Below are positions 1-8,601 of a DNA stretch of 64,000 nt, piece by piece. This DNA is from G963667975 sp963677395 (GTDB lineage: Bacteria; Bacteroidota; Bacteroidia; Bacteroidales; G963667975), in contig OY781965.2 in assembly GCA_963677395.2 (NCBI GenBank), forward strand, positions 1,240,001 through 1,304,000. The letters are read 5' to 3'. The notes under the pieces were generated by a model, which was not told the DNA's origin, made no database searches, and saw only the letters and a list, made by a program, of their open reading frames with translations. Each line of letters begins with the position of its first letter. Position 1 is the first letter of the stretch. The position numbers were made by a program, and so were the translations under genes.

Positions 1-362
1 AACTTTCTGAAAAATCAATAGGTCGTTTTCCCAATGGTTATGGTTCGTTTTGTTATCTTACGCCTACGTTTGCATCATACAACAGTTATACATCCACTGC
101 AATATCAAATATCAATATATATCCTAATCCGGCTTCGGATTTCTTGAATGTTGAAGTCAAAGATCAAATAACGCCTTTAATTATAGAGATTTATAATTCA
201 TTCGGACAACGTATTTCTTCATTTCAATATGAAGTAGAAAAAACATATTCCAGTCCTGAAAATAAAAGGATTAGCCTGAACGCTTATGGCTCCGGAATCT
301 ACTTTGTTAAAATAATCCATGGTAACAAAACAGAGGTTAAAAAACTATTGATCAACAGATAA
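1..362 (+). CDS. C-terminal part of a T9SS-sorted secreted protein (partial)
   Basis: The frame is open from the left edge of the window, so only the last ~120 residues are present. The first visible part (SIGRFPNGYGSF, then a TPTFASYN-like stretch) resembles the end of a lamin-tail domain. It is followed by NIYPNPASDFLNVE and a beta-rich tail ending GSGIYFVKIIHGNKTEVKKLLINR, a typical type A T9SS C-terminal sorting domain. The protein should be exported and cleaved or anchored at the cell surface. The first ATG in this frame (144) lies inside the sorting domain and is not a real start. CotH or nuclease proteins with a lamin-tail domain often look like this, but the catalytic part lies outside the window. 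Confidence 0.85.
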   Translation, partial: LSEKSIGRFPNGYGSFCYLTPTFASYNSYTSTAISNINIYPNPASDFLNVEVKDQITPLIIEIYNSFGQRISSFQYEVEKTYSSPENKRISLNAYGSGIYFVKIIHGNKTEVKKLLINR

Positions 363-374
363 TCAGATATTTCC

Positions 375-779
375 ATGAAAAAGATAACAACAATCATTCC
401 ACTCGCGTTTCTCCTGATATTTTTATTTTCTTCATGCAAAAAAGAAGCAGGAGAGGGAGGAAATTCATCCATATACGGATCTGTAATAGTCCGGAATTAT
501 AACAGTACGTTTACTGATTTACTCAGTGAATATCCGGGTGCTGATGAAGATGTTTATATTATTTACGGCAATGATAAAAGTTACAGTGATAAAATAAAGA
601 CCAATTACCTTGGAATATACGAATTTAAGTATTTACGTCCGGGGAACTATAAAATTTACATCTATTCAAAAGACTCTACCTTGCAGTCGCCTTCGGGGAT
701 TGTTCCGGTTGTGAAAGAAGTTGAGATAACCGATAATGATCAGGAAATAAAAGCTCCGGATATTACAATCTTTAGATAG
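375..779 (+). CDS. Small lipoprotein with a carboxypeptidase-regulatory-like fold
   Basis: A 134-residue protein with a lipoprotein signal peptide: positively charged MKK, hydrophobic core, then SSC with Cys21 as the probable lipidation site. The mature part contains a transthyretin-like beta sandwich of the CarboxypepD-regulatory type: a VYIIYGND strand, then KTNYLGIYEFKYLRPGNYKIYIYS, the usual turn pattern of such domains. No enzyme motif is seen. It starts 12 bp after the preceding T9SS cargo gene and is followed closely by a DUF2490 gene, so the three are probably co-transcribed. Function unknown; a surface or periplasmic accessory lipoprotein is the best guess. Confidence 0.7.
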   Translation: MKKITTIIPLAFLLIFLFSSCKKEAGEGGNSSIYGSVIVRNYNSTFTDLLSEYPGADEDVYIIYGNDKSYSDKIKTNYLGIYEFKYLRPGNYKIYIYSKDSTLQSPSGIVPVVKEVEITDNDQEIKAPDITIFR

Positions 780-804
780 CAATCATTTTTATAAATGCTA
801 CTCA

Positions 805-1476
805 ATGAAGCAAAAAGTAACGGTTCGCTTTGGTTTGCTATTTAGTGTGCTGATTTATGCAGGCAGCTTATTTGCGCAGTACAATGACGCCTGTTTGTGG
901 CTGAATTTGAGTATGGAAAAGAAAATTAATAAAAAAATCAGTCTGGAAGCCGGACAAGAATTCAGGTTTAACGAAAACTACTCCGAGTTGGGCACATTCT
1001 TTACCGAATTGGGTGCAACGTTAAAATACAATAAGCATATCTCTTTCTCGGTATTTTATCGCTATTCAAACAAAAGATATCTTGATGATATGTACCAGTT
1101 CCGGCACAGATATTTTGTTGATTTAAGCTTGCGTAAAAAAATAAAGCCGGTTACGATTATCCTGAGATCAAGATATCAATCATTTGCAGAAACTTCGTAT
1201 GAAAAAGATCTACCTGAAAAATATCTTCGTGAAAAGCTTTCGTTAAGGTATGATCTGAATAAAAAATTTGAACCATATTGTTATACTGAGATTTATTTTC
1301 CACTAAACAATCCTCAGAATAACAGGATTGACAATCTGAAATTTGCATTAGGGATAGAATACAGTTTGACGAAGCATCAGTCGTTTGATGTCTATTATCT
1401 GATTCAGAAGCAGGTGAATGTGAAAAAAGCAAATACTGATTTTGTTACCGGAATTACGTATAAGTATAGTTTCTAA
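805..1476 (+). CDS. DUF2490 family outer-membrane beta-barrel-like protein
   Basis: A 223-residue protein with a signal peptide ending near LFAQ, followed by the DUF2490 pattern: NDACLWLNLSMEKKINKKISLEAGQEFRFNEN, then alternating aromatic strands (FSVFYRYSNKRY, HRYFVDLSLRKKI) and a C-terminal ITYKYSF ending in Phe, typical of outer-membrane barrels. The family has no assigned biochemical role. Its stop codon overlaps the stop of the convergent Usp-like gene by a few bases, so transcription from the two sides collides here. No terminator is visible between them. Confidence 0.75.
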   Translation: MKQKVTVRFGLLFSVLIYAGSLFAQYNDACLWLNLSMEKKINKKISLEAGQEFRFNENYSELGTFFTELGATLKYNKHISFSVFYRYSNKRYLDDMYQFRHRYFVDLSLRKKIKPVTIILRSRYQSFAETSYEKDLPEKYLREKLSLRYDLNKKFEPYCYTEIYFPLNNPQNNRIDNLKFALGIEYSLTKHQSFDVYYLIQKQVNVKKANTDFVTGITYKYSF

Positions 1477-2291
1477 TCGCACAAAACATATAAATCCTCA
1501 CGAGGATTTAAAAACATTACCGGGATTTTCTGTTCAGTTTTTAACCATTTCAGTTCGCGGGGTTTCGAAATCAGTCCCAGTAAGCCGCCTTTAGGCCAGG
1601 CTAATATCAATAACATTCCGCATTGCTTTTCCTGTGCAAACTGAATAATTGCATTATCATAGTTTAGTTTGTTTTCGTGAAAGTCGATGTCGTACTCCAC
1701 TTCAAAGTTTGTCAGCATTTTGCGGATAAACTTCAGGTTGTTCTGTAATTGACGGCGCAAGTATTCATCTTTGTATGAACCTGCAAAAATCTGAATAAAC
1801 GAAGCATTGAAACGTCCGAAATAGCTTGCCCACAATACCTTTTCCTTCGATTCTTTCATCGAGTCAATCGGAAGCAGGATGCGTTTATACAAGTCGTTAT
1901 GTTCGAGAACTGTTTGTGTAATAATATATGGAATACGGGCTTGTGATAATGCTTTCAGTATTTTTTCGGGTGTTGATGAGGTATAACTTTCCAGAGATGA
2001 AAGAACCAAAACCACGCTTCCGCAGTTTTCAGGCAGAGACTTTACTTCTTCTTTGAATCTGGATTTCAGCAACAGAAAGTCAATTGGATAATTTTCTGTT
2101 TGAGCCATTTCTGTAGAAAGTGCTTCCAGTTTTTTTTCTGCATTATCGTCCGAAGCCAGTTCTGGTGAGTATAAAAACACAACCGCTTTGCTAAGAAAAC
2201 GAGCCAGATTCAGAACATGAGAAAGTGCTGGTTGGCTTTTTTCGAAACCATTGAGCAATATTGCAATTCGTTGGTCAGTTTGTACTTCCAT
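1473..2291 (-). CDS. Universal-stress-protein-like cytoplasmic protein
   Basis: A 272-residue protein with two Usp-like halves. The first begins RIAILLNGFEKSQPALSHVLNLARFLSKAVVFLYSPE. The second begins YKRILLPIDSMKESKEKVLWASYFGRFNASFIQIF and ends with GMLLILAWPKGGLLG and a PVMFLNP strand. The overall alpha/beta layout fits UspA-like folds, but the classical ATP-binding G-x2-G-x9-G-S/T motif is not evident, so it may not bind ATP. The start codon overlaps the tsaB stop (TAATG), so it is translationally coupled to tsaB. Role unknown; the Usp assignment rests on fold-like pattern only. Confidence 0.6.
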   Translation of the reverse strand: MEVQTDQRIAILLNGFEKSQPALSHVLNLARFLSKAVVFLYSPELASDDNAEKKLEALSTEMAQTENYPIDFLLLKSRFKEEVKSLPENCGSVVLVLSSLESYTSSTPEKILKALSQARIPYIITQTVLEHNDLYKRILLPIDSMKESKEKVLWASYFGRFNASFIQIFAGSYKDEYLRRQLQNNLKFIRKMLTNFEVEYDIDFHENKLNYDNAIIQFAQEKQCGMLLILAWPKGGLLGLISKPRELKWLKTEQKIPVMFLNPREDLYVLCD

Positions 2292-2986
2292 TATTCGTAG
2301 AGTCCTTTCACTTTAGGTTTTCCGGCAACAAAATCTTTCAGGTAGAATGGTTCGAAGTAAGCTACATCTTCAAATTGTTTTTTTTCAAATGCTGCTAAAG
2401 CAGGTTCGAGCAGATGACGGGCAGAATTTTTGATTTCCAAAAAATGTGCATTAGGTTGATGTTGTAGTATTTCTTTGCTTTTTGGCATGCCGTCGCCAAA
2501 AAAAAACACCTTTTGTGATTTCAAGATTTCATCGAAAGGATTTTCTTCCAATAATTCTGCTTTCACTTCACGAATAGTTTCCAGCTTATAGTTATAGAAC
2601 GCGGTGTAAACTTCCATACGTCGGGCGTCTATCAGCGGACAATACAGTGCATTTTCCGAGGGCAGTTGTTTTACAGCAGCATTAGCCAAAGCCAGTGTTG
2701 TGTCAATCGCAATCAATGGAACTTCGGCTGCATAACAAATTCCTTTTGCCGTTGAAACTCCGATTCGTAAACCTGTATATGAACCTGGGCCTTTGCTTAC
2801 AACCACTGCATCCAAATCCTGATACTTTATTCCGCTTTCGGTTATTATTTCTTGTATAAAAACAGAGAGTAATGCTGAGTGCGAATTTTGAATTGCATTT
2901 TCCTTACAGAGAATAATTTTCTTATCTCGCGAAAGCGCAACAGAACATTCTAAAGCTGAAGTTTCTATAAAGAGTAGTTGTGGCAT
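2291..2986 (-). CDS. tsaB: tRNA threonylcarbamoyladenosine biosynthesis protein TsaB
   Basis: A 231-residue ASKHA-fold protein beginning MPQLLFIETSALECSVALSR. The motif KGPGSYTGLRIGVSTAKGICYA is the hallmark of TsaB. TsaB scaffolds TsaD and TsaE during synthesis of t6A37 in ANN-decoding tRNAs in the cytoplasm. I chose the internal ATG at 2986 because family members begin a few residues before the I-E-T-S strand; the frame extends upstream to 3007 but that adds only MQNIDFI. A terminator-like hairpin separates it from the adaptor gene upstream, and a TATTTTTG promoter-like element lies just upstream on the minus strand (5-12 of the 3000s). Confidence 0.93.
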   Translation of the reverse strand: MPQLLFIETSALECSVALSRDKKIILCKENAIQNSHSALLSVFIQEIITESGIKYQDLDAVVVSKGPGSYTGLRIGVSTAKGICYAAEVPLIAIDTTLALANAAVKQLPSENALYCPLIDARRMEVYTAFYNYKLETIREVKAELLEENPFDEILKSQKVFFFGDGMPKSKEILQHQPNAHFLEIKNSARHLLEPALAAFEKKQFEDVAYFEPFYLKDFVAGKPKVKGLYE

Positions 2987-3012
2987 AATAAAATCAATAT
3001 TTTGCAAAAATA

Positions 3013-3042
3013 AAAAAGCAAAGCGGAATTGCTTTGCTTTTT
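3013..3042 (-). terminator. Rho-independent terminator after the adaptor gene
   Basis: A 12-bp perfect stem (AAAAAGCAAAGC / GCTTTGCTTTTT) with a 6-nt loop, with A and T runs on both sides. It lies immediately downstream of the minus-strand adaptor gene and upstream of tsaB. It should end the tolC-adaptor transcript; being symmetrical it could work in both directions. Confidence 0.8.
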
Positions 3043-3056
3043 CTTTTAATACTGGC

Positions 3057-4448
3057 TTATTCTTTGTCTTTATAGATTTCGGTTTTGCTTACAACTTTGA
3101 TTTTCTGACGGTTTTTCAATGTTTTTGAAACCGCGGTATAAGGTCCGCTTACAATCTGTTCGCCATCTTTTAAACCTTCTTTAATCTCGATGTAGTTATT
3201 GTCCTGAATTCCGGTTTTTACTTTACGCATAACCGCTATATTCTTTTCAATTACAAAAACATATTCTTCAAATTTTTCTTTTTTCGCTTTTGCATTTTCT
3301 TTTTTGTCTGCATCTTCGTTTGCCGGGCGGTCAGGATCTTCCATCTCCTTCTTTTGTGTTAAATTACTCACTTTGCCAGATGTGTCTGAGCGGGTTGTTA
3401 CAGCCTGAATCGGAACGGTAAGTACATCGGTTGCATTTTTGGTAAGAATTTCAACAGAGGCGGACATTCCCGGACGGAATGGTGAAATATGCGGAGTTGC
3501 AGGATTAATTAAATCCTGATATGACTCTTGTAATATGCGGACTTTTACATTGAAATTGGTCACCTGATCACTGGTTTGCGTTAATGAGCTTTTGGGAGAG
3601 TTTGCAATTTCGGTGACAACCCCTTTAAATTTACGATTCGTGTAAGCATCAACTTCTACAATAGCCGTATCGTTGAGCGAAAGGCGGATGATATCGTTTT
3701 CGTTTACATCTACGTTTACTTCCATGTTATTCAGGTTCGCGATACGCATAATTTCGGTACCACTCGAAAACTGTGAAGCACCAGTAACACGTTCTCCCTT
3801 TTCAACACTAAGTTTGGATATGGTGCCATCTGCGGGAGCCCGCAAAGTGGTACGGGTCAGGTTCTCCTTTGCCTGACGCAAAGATTGTTCAGAGCTTTGT
3901 ACTGAAAACGAAGCTGCAAGAACGCCTTGGTCAGAAGCATCTACCTGAGCTTTGGCTACTTCATAGCTTGCTTTGGCAGCATCGAACTCCGATGCAGAAA
4001 TTGCATTTTGTTGAAAGAGTTTCTGATTACGCTCAAAGCTGGTTTTCGCATTGCTAAACTGAGCTTTGGCTTGTGCCAGAGCTGCTTTTGCATTGGCGAG
4101 ATTGGCTTTTTGTCCATTCAGCGCAGCAATGCTTTGCTCAAATGATGATTTGTAGATTTCAGGATCAATTTCAGCAAGTAAATCGCCGGCTTTTACCCGG
4201 TCTCCTTCTTTTACGTAAATCTTTACAACTTCACCTGAAATGTAGGGGCTGATTTTAATTTCAACTTCCGGTTGTATTTTGCCGCTGGCAGTCACGCTTT
4301 CAATAATGTCACGGGCTTTTACTTTTTCAGCAATAACTTTTAATTCGTCGTTGCTTCCCATTACACCTTGCTTGCGTAGAACAACCAACAAAATGATAAC
4401 AAGAACAATTCCTCCGACGATAAACCAAATTTTTTTCTTTGATTTCAT
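3057..4448 (-). CDS. Efflux periplasmic adaptor (membrane fusion) protein
   Basis: A 463-residue HlyD/MacA-type adaptor. From the ATG at 4448 it starts MKSKKKIWFIVGGIVLVIILLVVL, an N-terminal membrane anchor. A barrel-sandwich lipoyl half follows (IKVYVKEGDRVKAGDLLAEIDPEIY), then an Ala/Gln-rich coiled-coil hairpin (AALNGQKANLANAKAALAQAKAQF), the second lipoyl half (LRAPADGTISKLSVEKGERV) and beta-barrel domains. A highly charged Lys/Glu-rich insertion (KKEMEDPDRPANEDADKKEN and following) interrupts the last domain, which is unusual. It lies 34 bp downstream of tolC. No MacB-like ABC permease or RND pump follows, so the pump must be encoded elsewhere. Confidence 0.85.
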   Translation of the reverse strand: MKSKKKIWFIVGGIVLVIILLVVLRKQGVMGSNDELKVIAEKVKARDIIESVTASGKIQPEVEIKISPYISGEVVKIYVKEGDRVKAGDLLAEIDPEIYKSSFEQSIAALNGQKANLANAKAALAQAKAQFSNAKTSFERNQKLFQQNAISASEFDAAKASYEVAKAQVDASDQGVLAASFSVQSSEQSLRQAKENLTRTTLRAPADGTISKLSVEKGERVTGASQFSSGTEIMRIANLNNMEVNVDVNENDIIRLSLNDTAIVEVDAYTNRKFKGVVTEIANSPKSSLTQTSDQVTNFNVKVRILQESYQDLINPATPHISPFRPGMSASVEILTKNATDVLTVPIQAVTTRSDTSGKVSNLTQKKEMEDPDRPANEDADKKENAKAKKEKFEEYVFVIEKNIAVMRKVKTGIQDNNYIEIKEGLKDGEQIVSGPYTAVSKTLKNRQKIKVVSKTEIYKDKE

Positions 4449-4482
4449 ACTTATATGATTGATTGAGTTTTGTATTTGTGTT

Positions 4483-5925
4483 TTACTTGATAACCAGAGT
4501 ATTTCCGGCATAAAAGTCAAGAATCATCTTCTTGAAAATAAAATTGTATTTTGATTTAAGTGATTCTGATTCTGCTTTAAACAGATTGTTTTTTGCAGTA
4601 TTGTACTCGATACTATTAGTTACACCAACCAGAAATTTTTGTTCGGTGTATGTAAATGATTCTTTAAAGGCAAGCGTCGATTTTTGAGCAGCAACATAGC
4701 TTTTCATTGCTCCCTGAGCATCAGCATAAGCCTGTTCAATCTTTTTACGAAGCTGATTTTTATTTGTTTCGAGTGAATATTCCGCATTCAATGCATTTAG
4801 TTTTGCCCGCTTTACCCCTGATGAAGCCTGATATCCATTAAAAATAGGGATGTTCAGGTTAAAGGTTAGCGATTTGCTCAGATTTCTGTCCAACTGGTCT
4901 TTGAACGAAAGACTTTCGAACTCCGTTGCGTAGTTTTTTTGCATAATTACCTGGTTGGTTCCCTGAACATAGTAGCTGGTAGGAGTTTCAGAAATCAGGG
5001 TGGGCCCTGATTTTAGTTTCGAATAATCTTTGTAATCGGCAATGTAGTTTGTGCCGTAGTAGAAGCTCATCGACAATGATGGAAGCCTCATTCCACGTGC
5101 AATGGAAACCCCGATAGAATTGCTTTTTAAACGAAATTCAGCACTTTTGATATCAGGCTGTGTTTCCAGGGCTTTGGCGTAAACAGTAATCGGATCAGGA
5201 AGGATGGGGTTGTCTTCCAGTTTTAAATCAGGGATTACAATTTCAAATCCTACGGTTGATTTCAGGTCGAGCAATTGCGCCAAATCCAGATACGAAAGTT
5301 CTAACTGATTTTGAGCAGCAATAACATTTGCTTCTTCGGATGCTTCCTGAGCCTGAATTTCGTAAAGTGAACCTTTGGGTAATGTTCCTGCATCCACAAG
5401 TTTTCGGGTTCGTTCAACCTGAAGTTTGATAATGTCCGATTGACGTTCGGCAGCAGCCAGTAATTCCCGGTTAAAAAGAATCTGAAGGTAATATTGAGCT
5501 ACTGCCAGTGCAATATCGTTTTTAGAACGCTCCAGATCCATTTTGCTGGCGTTGTAATCCATCTGACTTTGGCGAACACTATTCACTTTTTGAAAACCAT
5601 TGAACAGACTCATACTGCTATTTAATGCAAAACTGTTCGAACGGGTTTGCTGATCGGTAAAAGAGTTGCTGGTTGGGTCAACATTTCTTCCCCATGAATA
5701 ATTTTGGGAAGCTCCTGCGTTTACCGTAGGAAGCACAGATAACTTACTTTGCGTAAGATTTTCCCTGTTTACTTCGGCCGTAACTGCTGATTGCCTTATT
5801 TGCAAATTGTTTTCACGGGCATAAAGAATACACTCTTCTAATGTCCATTTTTTCTGACTGTATGCCATTTGGTTGATTATCAACACGCCAAATAGCATCA
5901 GAGCTAATTTTCTCATAGATTTCAT
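4483..5925 (-). CDS. TolC-family outer-membrane efflux protein
   Basis: A 480-residue protein with a signal peptide (ending about MAYSQ) and the typical start of mature TolC proteins, KKWTLEECILYARENNLQIRQS. Two long Ala/Gln/Asn-rich helical repeats, each with an OEP domain, follow. These proteins form trimers that make an outer-membrane channel and periplasmic tunnel. It is the first gene of a two-gene unit with the adaptor downstream. A Bacteroidota -7 element and a 14-bp palindrome lie upstream in the divergent spacer shared with the M1 aminopeptidase gene. An alternative start three codons in (MRKLALML) is possible. Confidence 0.9.
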   Translation of the reverse strand: MKSMRKLALMLFGVLIINQMAYSQKKWTLEECILYARENNLQIRQSAVTAEVNRENLTQSKLSVLPTVNAGASQNYSWGRNVDPTSNSFTDQQTRSNSFALNSSMSLFNGFQKVNSVRQSQMDYNASKMDLERSKNDIALAVAQYYLQILFNRELLAAAERQSDIIKLQVERTRKLVDAGTLPKGSLYEIQAQEASEEANVIAAQNQLELSYLDLAQLLDLKSTVGFEIVIPDLKLEDNPILPDPITVYAKALETQPDIKSAEFRLKSNSIGVSIARGMRLPSLSMSFYYGTNYIADYKDYSKLKSGPTLISETPTSYYVQGTNQVIMQKNYATEFESLSFKDQLDRNLSKSLTFNLNIPIFNGYQASSGVKRAKLNALNAEYSLETNKNQLRKKIEQAYADAQGAMKSYVAAQKSTLAFKESFTYTEQKFLVGVTNSIEYNTAKNNLFKAESESLKSKYNFIFKKMILDFYAGNTLVIK

Positions 5926-5977
5926 TCGTACTTGTTTCCAGTGGGTTATAAAACGGGTAAATCTATTATCTATTTTT

Positions 5978-5985
5978 CAAAAGTA
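5978..5985 (-). promoter_or_regulatory. Bacteroidota -7 element for tolC-adaptor
   Basis: On the minus strand the sequence is TACTTTTG, matching TAnnTTTG, about 50 nt upstream of the tolC start. No good TTG lies 19 nt further upstream; instead a palindrome occupies the spacer. Confidence 0.5.
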
Positions 5986-5999
5986 TAGTATTAATACTA
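5986..5999. promoter_or_regulatory. 14-bp perfect palindrome, possible operator
   Basis: TAGTATTAATACTA reads the same on both strands. It sits directly upstream of the minus-strand -7 element and in the divergent spacer between tolC and the M1 aminopeptidase gene. The position fits a repressor or activator site; no regulator gene is adjacent. Confidence 0.4.
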
Positions 6000-6049
6000 A
6001 TTACCGTAGAGTTTTTTTAATTTTAACCCGGCTTTTTCGATGAATAGAT

Positions 6050-6057
6050 TACTTTTG
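6050..6057 (+). promoter_or_regulatory. -7 element for the M1 aminopeptidase gene
   Basis: TACTTTTG followed by C matches TAnnTTTG and lies 35 nt before the ATG. The -33 box is poor. Confidence 0.45.
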
Positions 6058-6091
6058 CGGTTTACCAACTCATTTTTGCGGATTTATTAAT

Positions 6092-8461
6092 ATGAACAGA
6101 CGTATGAAAAAGTTGTTTTACTGTTTCGGTTTTGTGATTGGATTATTTGCGGGTTTGTCAATGAATGAAGCTTTAGCTCAAAATACATTTCTCAGCGATA
6201 CATTGGATGCAGTTCATTATGATGTTTATCTGGATGTAAATCATCAGCTTCAAAATCAACTAAGCGGGCATACGGTGGTTCATCTTACACCCAAAGTTTC
6301 AAGTGTAAACAACGTTAAGCTTCAGTTGCTTAATTTTACGGTTGATTCAATTTTTCAGGAATCAACAAAAATTCTTTCATGGAACTATAACAATGATATA
6401 TTGGAAGTTCCTTTATCTGTTTCACAAAATCAAACAGATACCTTTGCTATAACCATATATTATCATGGATTACCAACCATTGAGCCTTACGGTTGGGGTG
6501 GGTTTCATATTTCCGATGCGGTTTCATACAACTTGGGTGTAGCTTTTGATGCAAACCCTCACAATTATGGCCGGGCATGGTTTCCCTGTATTGATGATTT
6601 TATCGACAAGGCATCTTATGACTTTTACATCACGACTGCTCCCGGCAATAATGCTGTTTGTAACGGAAGTTTACTTCAAACAATTGCAAACAATGATAAT
6701 AGTAAAACATTTCATTGGCGTTTAAATGAAATAATTCCAGGGTATCTGGTTTCTGTTGCGATATCTAATTATGCAGCAGTTGAGGGAATTTATCAGGGAA
6801 TTAACGGTGCAATTCCAACATATATTTACGCAAATCCGTCTGATACTGCTAATGCCCGTGCATCATTTATTCATTTGAATAACATGATGCAAATTTTTGA
6901 AAACAAATGGGGTACATATCGATGGAACAGGATAGGATATGTTTCTACACCACTGGGAGCAATGGAGCATCCTACCAATATTTGCTACCCAACAGGATGT
7001 ATTGATGGAACACTTAATTACGAAACACTTGCAGCTCATGAGCTTTCGCATCATTGGTTTGGCGATTTAATTACTTGTGCTTCGGCTGAAGATATGTGGA
7101 TAAATGAAGGTTGGGCTACCTACTCCGAAGCTTTGTTTATGGAAGGAATGTACGGAAACGAAGCTGCAAAAGCTTACCGAAGAGATAAAATGCGTAAGGT
7201 ACTTCAGTTTGCGCATTACAAAGATGCAGGTTATCGTGCATTGTATGGTATTCCAAATCAATATACTTACGGAGAAACTGTTTATCAAAAAGGAGCATTG
7301 GTAGCACAATCGCTAAGAAGCTATCTGGGCGATACCGTATTCTTTAACGCGATTAAGCAGATAATGAATGACTATGCGTTCAGGTCTGTATCATCTTTAC
7401 AAATGCGGGATTATCTGTCTGCAAAAACCGGAGTTAATCTAAATGATTTTTACCAGTTTCATGTTTTTCAACCCGGATTTACACATTTTGCAGTCGATTC
7501 ATTTAAAGTATTGTCAACATCAGGGGCCTTCCAAACTCAGGTTTGGGTTCGTCAACGGCTGAATAACGCACCTTCGATGGCTCAAAATAACCGGGTAGAA
7601 ATTAATTTTATGGGGCAAAACTGGCAGATTTACAAAGACACGATTCATTTTGATGGACAAACCGGAAGTAAAATTTTTACAACACCATTTGCACCTGTAT
7701 TGGCTATGATAGACATGGAAGAACGTTTTTCGGATGCTACGACTGATTGCTACAGAACCTTAAAGAACACTGGTGTAGCCGAGTTTCCTGAAACATTTTT
7801 CAGTGCGGATGTTCTTGCTGTTCCTGATTCTGCATTTTTGCGTGTAACACATAACTGGGTAAAGCCGGATGATCTGAAACAGGCTTCTACGATAATTTAT
7901 CGTCTGTCGTCCAATCGTTTCTGGACAGTTGAAGGTGTTTTGCCTGTTGGTTTTCAGTCAAAAGGAAAATTTGCTTATACCAAGCAAAATAACCAAACCA
8001 ATGGGTTACTCGATAATAAATTACTTCCTGCATTTGGTTCAGCTGACTCGCTGGTATTACTCTATCGCCAGAATTGTGCAGACGACTGGAAAATTACTCC
8101 CTTTACAAAACAAGGAGACCCCTTTAGCGGATATTTAATAGCAAATGAATTAAAACAGGGAGAATATACCCTTGGTATTAGTAAACCAAATCAATCTGGG
8201 ATAGAGAAGGCTGAAGGAAAAGTGATGAAGGTTTCTCCGAATCCTGCAAAAGAAGGTTTTTATTTTGAAATGAATAATAATGAGGATTGTATTTTAATAA
8301 TTTCCGATTTGAAAGGTAAGATTATTGAACGTATGGAAATTCGAAAAACAGTCACCTCATTTTACTGGAGAGCGGAAACTCTTTCGAAAGGAATCTATCA
8401 GGCTATAATTATAAATAAGCAAAATAAACCAATTGATAGCATGAAGTTGATTAAGGAGTAA
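6092..8461 (+). CDS. Secreted M1-family metallo-aminopeptidase with T9SS sorting domain
   Basis: A 789-residue protein with a signal peptide (MKKLFYCFGFVIGLFAGLSM, cleaved near ALAQ), an M1 N-terminal beta domain and the gluzincin site HELSHHWFGD. His316, Glu317, His320 and, 19 residues on, Glu339 in WINEGW are the zinc ligands and general base. The substrate motif is GAMEH, in place of the usual GAMEN. The last ~80 residues (KVSPNPAKEGFYFEM... ending SMKLIKE) form a type A T9SS sorting domain, so the enzyme acts at the cell surface or outside, probably in peptide feeding. Two starts (6092 and 6104) are possible. It is followed by a strong terminator and is monocistronic. Confidence 0.92.
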   Translation: MNRRMKKLFYCFGFVIGLFAGLSMNEALAQNTFLSDTLDAVHYDVYLDVNHQLQNQLSGHTVVHLTPKVSSVNNVKLQLLNFTVDSIFQESTKILSWNYNNDILEVPLSVSQNQTDTFAITIYYHGLPTIEPYGWGGFHISDAVSYNLGVAFDANPHNYGRAWFPCIDDFIDKASYDFYITTAPGNNAVCNGSLLQTIANNDNSKTFHWRLNEIIPGYLVSVAISNYAAVEGIYQGINGAIPTYIYANPSDTANARASFIHLNNMMQIFENKWGTYRWNRIGYVSTPLGAMEHPTNICYPTGCIDGTLNYETLAAHELSHHWFGDLITCASAEDMWINEGWATYSEALFMEGMYGNEAAKAYRRDKMRKVLQFAHYKDAGYRALYGIPNQYTYGETVYQKGALVAQSLRSYLGDTVFFNAIKQIMNDYAFRSVSSLQMRDYLSAKTGVNLNDFYQFHVFQPGFTHFAVDSFKVLSTSGAFQTQVWVRQRLNNAPSMAQNNRVEINFMGQNWQIYKDTIHFDGQTGSKIFTTPFAPVLAMIDMEERFSDATTDCYRTLKNTGVAEFPETFFSADVLAVPDSAFLRVTHNWVKPDDLKQASTIIYRLSSNRFWTVEGVLPVGFQSKGKFAYTKQNNQTNGLLDNKLLPAFGSADSLVLLYRQNCADDWKITPFTKQGDPFSGYLIANELKQGEYTLGISKPNQSGIEKAEGKVMKVSPNPAKEGFYFEMNNNEDCILIISDLKGKIIERMEIRKTVTSFYWRAETLSKGIYQAIIINKQNKPIDSMKLIKE

Positions 8462-8477
8462 AAAAGATATATGATTG

Positions 8478-8510
8478 TAAGCTGTTGAAAAACAGCTTAT
8501 TTTATTTTTT
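8478..8510 (+). terminator. Rho-independent terminator of the aminopeptidase gene
   Basis: A 9-bp perfect stem TAAGCTGTT / AACAGCTTA with a GAAA tetraloop, followed by TTTTATTTTTT. It lies 17 nt after the stop codon. Confidence 0.88.
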
Positions 8511-8542
8511 ATAATGTGCTGTGATGTTAAATTGCCGTAAAC

Positions 8543-8576
8543 TATGGAAACTTTTTTCATAAAAAACGTTTCCATA
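8543..8576. promoter_or_regulatory. Inverted repeat, candidate TetR operator
   Basis: TATGGAAAC (8543-8551) and GTTTCCATA (8568-8576) are perfect 9-bp inverted repeats. Inside them T6 and A6 runs continue the dyad with one extra base. The repeat lies where the -33 region of the TetR-efflux operon should be, just before the -7 element, so binding would block transcription. Autoregulation by the adjacent TetR protein is inferred. Confidence 0.55.
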
Positions 8577-8589
8577 TTAAAAATGTTTA

Positions 8590-8597
8590 TACTTTTG
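8590..8597 (+). promoter_or_regulatory. -7 element of the TetR-RND operon
   Basis: TACTTTTG followed by C matches TAnnTTTG. It ends only 5 nt before the tetR ATG, so the transcript may be leaderless or nearly so. Confidence 0.5.
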
Positions 8598-8601
8598 CAG
8601 C

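Noticed and set aside
7104..7304. Open frames within the M1 aminopeptidase gene on both strands
   Set aside because: They lie wholly inside the well-supported aminopeptidase coding sequence and have no features of their own.
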